The position numbers and the translations under genes were made by a program. A stretch of 23,341 nucleotides of DNA from Gracilaria domingensis (taxonomy: Eukaryota; Rhodophyta; Florideophyceae; Gracilariales; Gracilariaceae), in contig VCMS01000494.1 in assembly GCA_022539475.1 (NCBI GenBank), forward strand, positions 1-23,341, written 5' to 3'. Positions 8,448-17,700 of this stretch are shown in pieces. Under the pieces are notes generated by a model. The model was not told the origin of the DNA and did no database searches. It was given only the letters and a program-made list of their open reading frames with translations. Position 1 is the first letter of the stretch; every line of letters begins with the position of its first letter.

Positions 8448-9031
8448 GAAAGCTGCACAACAAACTAGGGCCAGCTACCCTTTTTTACTTCTTGCTTTTC
8501 TGTTGTCTTCCTCCCGTCGCCGTCGCTCCGAAGCGACGGCGGCGGCTTAAGTGAGCTCCCCAGCCACGTGTGGTGCCGCGCGCACTACACGTGGCTGACA
8601 GTTTGGTTCTGTTTTTCAGAAGTCTGGATTGCGCATCCGTGGGAAAAACCCGTCCGGCGACACCCCTCCAATAGTACACACTGTGTGCTGTTACCAACGG
8701 TACACGGTACTACGCGTGGTTAATTAAACTTCGTCAGTTGTTGTCCCTTTGTATGATGATGTGGCGCCTCCAAGCATTGGCTCGTGATTGGACAGAGTGC
8801 GCGAAAAAGAAACGGCTCACTGTAAAGACGCTGTTGAGACGAATAACGTCAACCGCCGCGTATGTTAGCAGCCAGATATTCGCCATCAAATCAAAGCGTA
8901 ACCAGAGAAATTGATGCGCCCAAGGGTACAGTAGCAGCATACAAGAAAGAGTCGCGCCCTTTCCTCATCCGCCCTTCCCCAACAACTCGCCCGCATCCCG
9001 TCCGCATCCCACGCGCGGCCGCATCGAAGCC
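8448..9031. other. Intergenic region upstream of the hydrolase gene
   Basis: No gene is seen. The left part may be leader or LTR debris of element B, but I cannot define an LTR. It holds two hairpins: one at 8518-8541 (arms CGTCGCT/AGCGACG, extended by GC pairs) and a longer one at 8561-8597. The right part is the likely promoter of the gene at 9032. It has two ATTGG (inverted CCAAT) motifs near 8776-8780 and 8787-8791 and a pyrimidine-rich stretch before the ATG. Confidence 0.5.
8561..8597. repeat. Hairpin with 16-nt arms
   Basis: The arms are CAGCCACGTGTGGTGC (8561-8576) and GCACTACACGTGGCTG (8582-8597), with one mismatch and a 5-nt loop CGCGC. Its core, from TGTGGTGC to GCACTACA, resembles the two terminal motifs of the LTRs in this window placed back to back. 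Confidence 0.6.
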
Positions 9032-10063
9032 ATGCCCGCCCTTCCCATGCTCCTCGTCGCGGCGCTTCTCACCGCGCACGTCTCGCTCGTCGCTGCTTTC
9101 GACCCTCTCGATATCATCAGGCAGCTGTTTCCGTGCACCGCGCTGCGTCTGTCGCGTCCGCCATGGACCACCACGTATTTCGAGCCCTCTATTATTCCGC
9201 TCTCCCAAATGAACATCACTCAACAGCGCCTTGAAGAGCTCGTCAAAGAAGAGAATTTCACGTGTGGCGGCACCATTCCCGTCACCGGCCACACCCTCAA
9301 GTGCTCCCCACACGGCTTCGCATTTGAGCCTCCGCGGCCGGCGCGCTTCGCAGTGGTCGTCTTGCACGGCATTATGCCAGCTGATAACGAAGCCTCTCTG
9401 CTTAGGATGCTGTCGCAACTATTGGCCACTGATCCACAATTGGGGTCACAGATTCGCATCGAATACCCTCTGTACTTGTTCCGCCGCATTACGTTTTCGT
9501 CGTTTAATTCTCCGCCAATCCCTGTGGCCCGCGCTTACTTTGATCTTTTGCCACCGCCCGCAGCGCCCACCTTAGAGGCTACCATCGCTGCGGACAACGA
9601 TCGATTGGGACTTTTCCGCGCCGCACAATTCGTCGACTTCACGGTGCGCTCGCAGATGTGCAAGGCGGCTATCCCCACGTCGCGTGTTGCGTTGCTGGGA
9701 CATTCTCTGGGTGGATTCGCCGTGCTGGAGACCGTCTTGGCAACTGGCCTTGATCTGGCGGGCGCCGTCGTGGTGTCAGGCAGCTTGCCCAGAGCTGGTG
9801 ATTATGTGCAACCTGGTTTACAGCCGTTTGACACGCGAAGGAGGTCGTTCAATATTAGCATGATTCATGCTACGGGCGATGATATTGTTCCGTTTCCGTT
9901 TGCCAATCTGTCGGCACAGATCTTGCAGCCCCTTTTCACGTCTCTGGGTGGCGGCTTCAACTTCGAGCCGCTTCAAGGCCTGGACCACTTTGTAGAGCTC
10001 TTCGGCGACTCCCAAGTGTACTCGCTCATGGCCACCGCTCTTCGACAGGCTTTTCTCGGATAG
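9032..10063 (+). CDS. Secreted alpha/beta-hydrolase (esterase/thioesterase-like)
   Basis: This intronless 343-residue protein begins with a signal peptide (hydrophobic residues about 5-22, cleavage likely after VAA). The alpha/beta-hydrolase fold is shown by the strand and oxyanion-hole motif VVVLHGIMP (108-116), the nucleophile elbow GHSLGG with Ser225, an acid in ATGDDIVPF (Asp283 or 284) and the final His319 in GLDHF. All three triad residues are present and correctly ordered. Four N-glycosylation sequons (Asn61, 75, 274, 292) fit passage through the ER. The best match in style is the carboxylesterase/acyl-thioesterase branch, but the substrate cannot be told from sequence. The ATG is the first in frame, and the signal peptide starts right there. 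It is followed 360 bp on by the aspartic protease-like gene on the same strand. Confidence 0.85.
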   Translation: MPALPMLLVAALLTAHVSLVAAFDPLDIIRQLFPCTALRLSRPPWTTTYFEPSIIPLSQMNITQQRLEELVKEENFTCGGTIPVTGHTLKCSPHGFAFEPPRPARFAVVVLHGIMPADNEASLLRMLSQLLATDPQLGSQIRIEYPLYLFRRITFSSFNSPPIPVARAYFDLLPPPAAPTLEATIAADNDRLGLFRAAQFVDFTVRSQMCKAAIPTSRVALLGHSLGGFAVLETVLATGLDLAGAVVVSGSLPRAGDYVQPGLQPFDTRRRSFNISMIHATGDDIVPFPFANLSAQILQPLFTSLGGGFNFEPLQGLDHFVELFGDSQVYSLMATALRQAFLG

Positions 10064-10422
10064 GTCAGTAGTTCACTTCAACTCATCAAAATAATTCACT
10101 GACATCGTGTCAACTACAGGCGCCATCGTTACAATCGCGACATGTCCAACTTGTGCCGGTTGCTGACACTGGCAGCGCCGCACTGTATGATACCTTCACT
10201 GCCGTCATGCTGCGGGTGCTCGCTGAGCCTGTCCGGCCACAGCAGCGACTCTATCGTCCGCGACGCAATCAAGACTGTCGCCCTTCGCCCTATCCATTCG
10301 CATGCGCGCAGCTACGCCACCACGCCCTCGTTGCCTTTCCTTCTCTCCACGGTCATGAGTGTCGACATCTCAACTTACGCTCATCTTCTTTCAGAATTAA
10401 CCCTCATCCCCATACAGTCGTC
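10064..10422 (+). promoter_or_regulatory. Spacer and 5' leader of the aspartic protease-like gene
   Basis: This short spacer must hold the end of the hydrolase transcript and the promoter and leader of the next gene. The frame of the next protein stays open upstream to 10153, but the extra 90 residues look like untranslated sequence and precede the signal peptide. A good splice-acceptor-like sequence, TCTTCTTTCAG (10384-10394), and donor-like GTCAGT (10064-10069) hint at a leader intron, unproven. Confidence 0.35.
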
Positions 10423-12150
10423 ATGACTTCGCCTCCGTCCGCCATGTCTGTGATCCCATACATGCTCTGTGTCGCCGTCGTGGCAACACTCTCGGCTGCC
10501 GAGACAGAAACCCTATCCCTCTCTTCTGCTTCCGCACGGTCGCCAGCTGGCCCCATCAAGCTGCCTCTTTCCGGTGGGCTTCTGCACGTATCTGGCTTTT
10601 TCGTCAACGCGTCGGTGGGCGGTCAGCCGCTCACCCTGCAAATTGATTCATCGTACTCATCTCTAATAGTTCCTCGCCATGGATGTAAGGGCTGTCGCAC
10701 TGGTGATCATCGTTACGATCCCAGCTCTTCCACGGAAGCCGCCGTGATCCCATGCGACGATCAAGTTTGCACGCCGAAATCCAATCAGTGCAGCTCTGAC
10801 AAGTGCTTTAGTTGCTCCAACTCTGGTAACTGTTGCGTCATAGGCTCTGAGAATTGCGCTTTCAATATGTTCTACGGAGACGGCTCTAGCGGTAATGGTA
10901 CTATGTACAGAGATACTCTTCGCATTGGAAATCTGCAAGCCTCCTTACTTCTCGGAGCCATGCATGAGGAATCTCGTAATTTTGAGCTTCCGTACACTGA
11001 CGGAGTCCTCGGCATGGCCTTCCAACAGGGCGCGTGTCATCCAGCCTGCATTCCTCCGGCCATGGATGCAATTGTGAACCAAACAGGCATTCAGAATGTG
11101 TTCACCATTTGCGTATCTCGTTTCGGCGGTACTCTAACCCTCGGTGCCGCAGACAAGTCGCTGTCCACTTCCGACTATAAGTATATTCCTCTGCAAGATG
11201 CACCTGATCCGAACCGCTATGTCGTGCCAGCCAAGCCGGAATGGAAGATAAACAACAGGACTCTAAGCGTTCCGTCTGTTACAGCCGCCGTATGGTCAAC
11301 AGCTACCACTCAAATAGCATTCTCCAAGTCTACCTTTCTTAATCTTCTCGATCACCTGATGGAGCATTATTGCCATATCCCAGATTTGTGCAGCACATAC
11401 GGCTGGTTCCGACCTCAGCTTTGTTCGTACATTCCGGACGAGTCAGTGGCAGCGATGCCCAACATAACCATTGCCCTGACAGACGACGTTTCTATCACTT
11501 TGACTCCCGATGATTACCTCATAAAATACAGGGTAATTGACGGCAAACGGCATCGCTGTGTCGCAATGATAGCCACTGACAGTCTTCTTGAGAAAGGTTA
11601 TGGTCTTTTGCTCGGTTCCGCAGTTATGAAGAAGTATGCGATAGTGTTCGATCGTGGAGCGTATAGAGTGGGTGTCGCCGATGCCAAGACGGAGAATTGC
11701 GGCCCAGAGACTGGATCTGAAGATGGTCTGCCAGGAGGAAGAGAAGAAAAAGATGATGGCGAGGTGCTTACTGCTGACGCTGCACCCGCACCTGTCAGTG
11801 ATTCAGACGCGGATAGCGGAGACGAAGCGCGACTACAACAAGCCGAAGTGTGCCGTGCTCAGAAGATGTGTTCCGGATGCGCCAAACAATCTAACTGTAG
11901 CTTTGGCTACCAGACAGGTCGCTGTGTCCCAATTCGCGAAGCGACCAGCATGCCTTACCCGTTCTGTACGGGCGCATTTTGTGCCTGTTTTGCGGTGGGT
12001 GGTTCCGGGTGGTACTTTGGAATTGTCATAGGGGGATTGCTTGGGATCGCAATCGTTTTTGTTTCGGTGCTGATATTCAGGAAGAGGCAGCAGCGAAATC
12101 GGTATCAAATGCTTCAACAATATGAAGAACAAGATATTGAAACTTTTTAG
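10423..12150 (+). CDS. Membrane-anchored pepsin-like protein, probable pseudoprotease
   Basis: From the ATG at 10423 (575 residues; the second ATG at 10444 is also possible) the protein has a signal peptide (about 8-25), a two-lobed A1 aspartic protease fold, a Cys-rich PSI-like module (about 477-501), a single transmembrane helix (about 529-552) and a short basic then acidic cytosolic tail. Fold markers are clear: the flap FYGDGSS (about 150-156) and DGVLGMAF (193-200). The active site is damaged. The first motif, normally DTGSS, reads DSSYS with Asp75 kept. The second, normally DSGT, reads WSTAT, with Trp in place of the Asp. A pepsin-type enzyme needs both Asp, so it is probably inactive and may bind peptides instead. 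Many Cys in the N-lobe (about 88-138) resemble the Cys-rich inserts of plant nucellin-like and apicomplexan plasmepsin V-like proteases. It acts on the cell surface or in the endomembrane system. Confidence 0.85.
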   Translation: MTSPPSAMSVIPYMLCVAVVATLSAAETETLSLSSASARSPAGPIKLPLSGGLLHVSGFFVNASVGGQPLTLQIDSSYSSLIVPRHGCKGCRTGDHRYDPSSSTEAAVIPCDDQVCTPKSNQCSSDKCFSCSNSGNCCVIGSENCAFNMFYGDGSSGNGTMYRDTLRIGNLQASLLLGAMHEESRNFELPYTDGVLGMAFQQGACHPACIPPAMDAIVNQTGIQNVFTICVSRFGGTLTLGAADKSLSTSDYKYIPLQDAPDPNRYVVPAKPEWKINNRTLSVPSVTAAVWSTATTQIAFSKSTFLNLLDHLMEHYCHIPDLCSTYGWFRPQLCSYIPDESVAAMPNITIALTDDVSITLTPDDYLIKYRVIDGKRHRCVAMIATDSLLEKGYGLLLGSAVMKKYAIVFDRGAYRVGVADAKTENCGPETGSEDGLPGGREEKDDGEVLTADAAPAPVSDSDADSGDEARLQQAEVCRAQKMCSGCAKQSNCSFGYQTGRCVPIREATSMPYPFCTGAFCACFAVGGSGWYFGIVIGGLLGIAIVFVSVLIFRKRQQRNRYQMLQQYEEQDIETF

Positions 12151-12170
12151 AGCTCAAGTTGTATTGAGCT
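12151..12170 (+). other. Small hairpin after the stop codon
   Basis: Directly after the stop, AGCTCAA (12151-12157) pairs with TTGAGCT (12164-12170) across a 6-nt loop. It may be a 3'-UTR structure. No role is known. Confidence 0.35.
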
Positions 12171-13436
12171 TGTGTCGACGTGATACAACGCGTTGAACGG
12201 CGAAACCTATCTTTTCCCCAACCATGTTTGTGGGAACCAACATATGTGGTCTGATCAGGAGCTGTTGTGAATTCTCGTATAGAGGTTATCATCGATGACA
12301 GGTAATTCCCACCGTTGATATTAACTTCTGAGCGGAGTCAGAGGGCGACATGCAATTCAGGGACCTATGTTCATCAAGAGGAAAGCATAGTAACAATTCC
12401 ACGACGGGCTCTACGCTTCCAATGGGATGTTTTCACCCTTTTTACCTGTCTCTTCATACAGTGGGGAAAAATGAAATGTTGGGAAAGAAGTTTTTCACAG
12501 TGAAGGTGACTTAGCCATCTACCGTGCTCGTTCGTTCTTAGTTTTGACTGCTTCGATTATCTATTGGTCAGGATATACTCGTCTATGTGTTGCTGCTGCA
12601 TTGCCAATTCTCTCGCTGCTGCGCCTTCCTTCAGGACCGCGTCCATAGATTTCTCTACTAGTGACAAGTATATTCGGGTGGTTGGTGAGAATCAAGAGGC
12701 CTAGCTCACACTTTTGCGAGGTTTCGATGAAGTGAGTTGAAGCTTATTTGGAGATTCGAATCAAATCCTACCTCATTGAAAGGATATGCTGAGGGGCAAT
12801 CTGTCGGAGGGCAAGGGTAAACGGTTCTACAAGCAAGAGTATTGGATTGCTTGACCGCCGTCCTGATACTTCTTACTTTCTAGAATCTTTTGCTTAGGCT
12901 GTTCCCCCTTCCAACAACGAAATCGCGATCGAAGTCATCTTGTGAATCACTCTGAAGACATACTTTGCTCGGCAGCTGTAAGACTCTTCTGTGATCTTCA
13001 AAGGAACAAGAACGAAGCAAACCTCCAGCAAAGAATCATCCAACATGACCCAACGTTGTTCTGGCCGCACCGTGGGAGAAACTCACTCCAAAAAGAAGAC
13101 GAGCGACCCTTCTTTGGTGTCGAGCATTGCGAAAATGAGAATCACAAAGACTTGTTTCGTTGTAGCGAAGTATCTTTTTCTCTTCTTCTTTAACGCGGAC
13201 AATGGCCCTCAATTACAGGGCTAACGTAGAACTACGAAGGTATCTATAATAGTTTTATCTCGCAAAGAAGGCTTAAAATGATGAGGATGTCCTAATATCA
13301 ACTTCTGCAAATCCAATGGGTTATTGCCTTAATACAGGGATCGCTTGTCTCCTAGAAGAATTTGACAAAGGGCGTACCGGCGTATCGTCTTCATTCCTCG
13401 CCACAAAAGCTATCGAATAGCTGTGACCTGTGAATT
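12171..13436. other. Gene-poor intergenic stretch
   Basis: Only short, unrelated frames without recognisable domains or good starts are present on either strand. I see no RNA gene, tandem repeat or LTR ends. The stretch is AT-richer than the neighbouring genes and is best read as intergenic sequence. Confidence 0.5.
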
Positions 13437-13769
13437 TTAATGGCAGCCTGCTCCTTGATTAGAGCACTCATCCAAGCAATAGAGTTCTAAAGACACGTCT
13501 CTAGCAAAGCTGTCTAAGATCTTCTCGTGCTCCTGGCTACGCAGTCTTACTGTGATCCCGCAAGAGATGTCGCTTGGCTGGAAAAGTACTAATGCATGTT
13601 CCCTTCTACGCTTATCCCAATCTTTAGAGACCATAGTGAAAGGGGGCACCACAACAAAGGGCTTCGCATGTATCCTTACCACGTTTGCCGCTAAGGAACA
13701 TCTGTCAACGGTTATATCATAACCAGAAACAAGCACACAACCATTTTTCCTGAGCCGTCGAGCAACCGC
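13437..13769 (-). pseudogene. Decayed frame, faint DprA/SLOG-like resemblance
   Basis: An open minus-strand frame of 110 codons follows a TAA at 13772-13770 and has no ATG near its start. Its layout recalls the Rossmann-type DprA/Smf (SLOG) family: RRLRKNGCVLVSGYDITVD resembles the helix-strand-SG-x-D segment, FVVVPP the next strand, and HALVLFQPSD with QEHEKILDSFARDV the later strand and the helix that normally has RN-x-I. Key Gly and Arg residues of the family are not conserved. The resemblance is by eye only. It may be a remnant, possibly of bacterial or organellar origin, or a chance frame. Confidence 0.22.
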
Positions 13770-14310
13770 TTATTCTCTTCTTTAGTATGGTTTGCAACTC
13801 ATCATTGCAATCTCTCTCTCGTTTATGGTCATCTGCCCCCAGTTACGAAGCACAAGTAGGGTCCTTGCCAAGCAAAAAGTAACCTCCTCTCCTAAAGTAA
13901 GCTGCTCCACGCCTCAAACTAAACAATAGAGAGAGCAACACTCACGTATCCAAAAGGCCGCAACCATTTTGCCCACAAATGGCTCGTCCACTCCGAGCAC
14001 ATCATATCTTTGCGACACAAGCACGGAAATATCACACGCTTTACCTGGAGAGAATCTTGACTTCAACGTCATCCTGGTGTTACCGATATTGCGGGCATGT
14101 CAACATGAATGATCGGAAGGAGCGCAGAAAACCCACTTCCTCGCCCGCGGAACAAGCAACACTCGCGCAGTTCATCAGTAACGAACAGCTCCGTGGTCAC
14201 AACTAATGAACCCGTGCAAGTAAGACCATACTAAAGAAGAAGAAGAACGCCATCCCTACGCGGAATGCTCACAAAACCGTCGCCGCCGATCGCATGCTCT
14301 TTATAAGTTA
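13770..14310. other. Intergenic stretch
   Basis: No supported gene. A 75-codon plus-strand frame (13979-14206) begins at an ATG in a fair context (CAAATGG), but has no recognisable domain and no codon or motif support. I treat it as chance. A TATA-like TTTATAAG lies at 14300-14307, just before the large palindrome. Confidence 0.4.
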
Positions 14311-14355
14311 GTGGCAGCACGCACCTTTTGCATTGCAAAAGGTGCGTGGTGCCAC
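14311..14355. repeat. 45-bp near-perfect palindrome
   Basis: Two 22-nt arms (14311-14332 and 14334-14355) are complementary except for one base pair and are separated by a single T. The tip is CCTTTTGCATTGCAAAAGG. A TATA-like sequence ends 3 bp before the left arm. Fifty bases on there is a second small palindrome, CTGATATGATATCAG (14402-14416). Confidence 0.85.
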
Positions 14356-14727
14356 AATTTGCGAGTATTCCCTTACAGTTTCGAGCCTCGCGTTCATATC
14401 ACTGATATGATATCAGGCGTTCAGACAAGCCGGAGCTGAGTGCTGATCTCCCAAGCAGCTATCACAATATCAACCGAAACTTCCAGCACGCCATGGGAGA
14501 AACGGAGCGTGTTCAATGAGCAACGGCACAGCCATGACGGTCATGGCACCCAGAGACGCGGCCGACGTTGATGCGGCACCGGTTGCGCCAGCCTTGGATT
14601 CATGTATGAAGGGGAAGCGATGGGTGTGGCGATGGTGTTTCCTTCTCCACGACAAGAAGACATGGGTCCTGTGGTTGGCGCCAATTTCTGCAGCGCGAGG
14701 CGTGAGAACAGATGGCGCGTTGTAGAG
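14356..14727. other. Spacer 3' of the receptor gene
   Basis: Holds the small palindrome at 14402-14416 and otherwise only short overlapping frames on both strands (for example a 69-codon plus-strand frame ending at 14725), none recognisable. It must include the 3' UTR of the minus-strand gene ending at 14728. Confidence 0.4.
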
Positions 14728-17700
14728 TCAGCGCACAATACGGCACGATCGAAAGTCCGTTGTTACGTACACATCCCCACCGTCGAATCTGTGCATGTTG
14801 GGCTCAACGGTGCCCAGCACAATCTTGGAGCCATTCTCTGTGACGTCCCACACCTCTTGCGGTGACCTCCCACTCCAGTTTAGACGGAAGGACCACGTCA
14901 GGTCGAGCGCGTTGACAGTGCGCTGCCACGCAGCCTGACATGACGTGAGTACACACTCAAAGCCACCGCCGTTCCACGCCCATAGCCGTTGCAATTCGCT
15001 GTTTTCCGACACCACGCGGGTACCATCAGCGCTCATGGCAACGCGTTTCACATAATCCGTGTGACCTTGGAGCGGCTGACCGACGGCTATACCGTGGCGA
15101 ACGTCCCACACACGAACCGTTTTATCCAATGACCCTGACACTACCCGAGTGCAATCTGCGTTCACAGCCAAACACGATACCTCCTTCGTGTGACCTTTCA
15201 GAGGCTGTCCAATGAGGCCACAGCTGTGAGCATCAGACACGAACACGTCCCTTCTGCCGCTCAAACTTCCCACGATACGAGCGCCATTCGCACTCACCGC
15301 CACGCATGTCCCAACAGGTCGGCGACCCTGGTTTCCGAAGTTGTTGTCGCCATGGGCGTCCCACACACGCACTGTGTTGTCGCTTGAACTTGAGAAGATG
15401 CGAGCCCCGTCCGGGCTCAAATCTACCAACTTCAACCATGCTGTGTGACCTCGAAGCGGCTGGCCAACAGCTTTCCCGGTTTTAGCGTCCCATACACGCA
15501 CTGTATCGTCTTTTGAGCCGGAAACGACACTACCGCCGTCCGCGCTCACTGCCACAGACAGCACCGATTTTGTGTGACCTTTGAGCGGTTTCCCAACCGC
15601 GTTCCCGCTTCGAGTGTCCCAAACACGCACTGTGTTGTCCATCGAGCCGGACACGATACAATTGCCGTCCTCGCTCACTGCCACGGACTCCACCCTATCT
15701 GTATGCCCTACGAGCGCCCAGATGCAGTTGCCGCTCTGGGCGTCCCACACTCGCACCGTTTCATCGCGTGAGCCAGAAACGATGCGAGTGCCGTTTGCGC
15801 TCAAAACTACACACTGCACCCAATTCGTGTGACCTCGAAGTGGCTGTCCGATGGCATTGCCACTAAGCGTGTCAGACAGTATAATCGAAAAGTCGTCCGT
15901 CTGGCAGGCAATGAGTTTTCCATCCGCACAAAAGTTAACATCACTATAACGAACTCCACCGTCGTATGGAACAACTTCTTCGCATAAACCCGTTCGTCTG
16001 TCCCACACACATATGCGTCCATGATGTGCCGTTACCAACCTGTGTTGATCATATAAGAAAGACGCACAAGTCATATCTAAATACGACACATCCGGCTTTT
16101 CGAGTTTCTCTTGTTTGTAGTACTCATTCAATGTATCATATCTTCCAACATACATAGTGTAGTGGTCTTCCATCTCGTCACAGTCCACTGAGAGAATCCA
16201 GATAGCATCAGGCTCTACACGCATGCACTCTACATCGCTTTTAACGTAGAGAACCTGCAGGGCACCAGAACCAGCCTGTTCCAAAAGCCCGTTAGACGCC
16301 TTGAGCCAAGGTCTCGGTGCAAACCTTTCCATATTCTCCACAAAATCCCTCGTTAAATCGCTCACTTTTGCATGCGACAACAACCTACCGTGTACTTGAA
16401 ACCAGCCCTCCTCCACACGGCGGTTCTCATTCACAAACGACGCTGCCAGCCTGGCAGCCCGACTGATCATTTGAATATGCTCTTTGTGATATGCGTTGTC
16501 GCTGCACACCGCTTCCCCATGATCTAAATCTTGTTCCAGACTGAGGATTCCGCCTTCAACCAGTCGCATAACAATCCACTGCGGTTGGGCCAGCAGCCGA
16601 AGTAGATGCTTTCCATACCCCGCATTTCGAAGTATTCTGCAAAGGTTGTTGTGTATGTAACCATCATCTTCAGCTCTCCACCACGCATGAAACAGTACCG
16701 AAGTTAAAGCAGCTTGCTTGGTCGCCCGTGCCACGATTTTTTCTTTGATCTTGTCATCAACTTCCGCGAGTTTCGACTCATGTGAATGGTCCGCGACCAC
16801 GGTCATATTTTCGTGTTGACTGAATGAAGCATCTTTCTCGTTTTCGCCACATCGAACGCGTTTGAAAGCACGAGATTGATTAAGCGTGCTGTGTCGTTCT
16901 TTTGCTGGCCTTTTGCGCTTCTTTGCATTGTAAGTTACGTCACTATCTTCAGCAGAAACCTCCAAGTTTCTCGTCGCAGATTGAAGTGAGATGTCTCTCT
17001 CATTTCCTTTGTCAGAAGGCAAGTAATTGTGTAGAAGAGTTCGAAAAAAAGATTTGGTCTCACTCGCCTCCCTGGCTTTGAGAGCAGCAATATCTAGAAT
17101 TAAGTCATGCAGCTGCACATGTAGTGACCCGTGGATTCTTCTCACCTGCACAACGGAAACATCAAGAAATGATTCCACCACACTTCTCGTTTCTTGTAGC
17201 GTGTCCAAGTCCCAAAGCTTTTGCAACATTTGTATCGGTACAGATTGCTGCTTTTGAAGGACACATAAAGCACGAAACCAGAAACCAAACCTTTCATCTC
17301 CACTTCGTTTCTCAAGCACTTGAAGAGATAAATCCACAATCTTTGGCAATGAACCATACGCCTCAGCTTCAGCTTCCATCAAGTATTTATATTTCGGGCA
17401 AAGGTCTTCATGAAAATCTGACCATGAATTTTCCTTTGGATAGCTCGTAAATGAATATCGTCTTACTGAACTACCCACCATGCCCAAACCAAGCGGAAGC
17501 CCTTGACATAATCTGAGAAAATATTTGAATGCCTTCTCGTTCTTTCCGTCAAGAACGGTAGTTCGGTCAAACCCTGCGTGTGTCATCAGCATTTGTTGCG
17601 ACATGCTCCCAAGCGCTTCCTTATCCTCAAATTCAATTACTTCGTTCGCTCTGGTGAGAAAATGACTGTCTCGCGTTGTGTAGACCATTCTACTGTTCGA

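Noticed and set aside
8891..9418. A 175-codon minus-strand frame over the start of the hydrolase gene
   Set aside because: It is the antisense shadow of a well-supported gene with a signal peptide and intact active site.
10153..10422. A 90-residue N-terminal extension of the aspartic protease-like protein
   Set aside because: It precedes the signal peptide, has no domain and would bury the secretion signal, so it is more likely leader sequence.
12991..13224. A short frame with RTKQT..K resembling the histone H3 tail
   Set aside because: The frame starts at a non-ATG triplet, nothing else matches H3, and a five-residue match in an unsupported frame can be chance.
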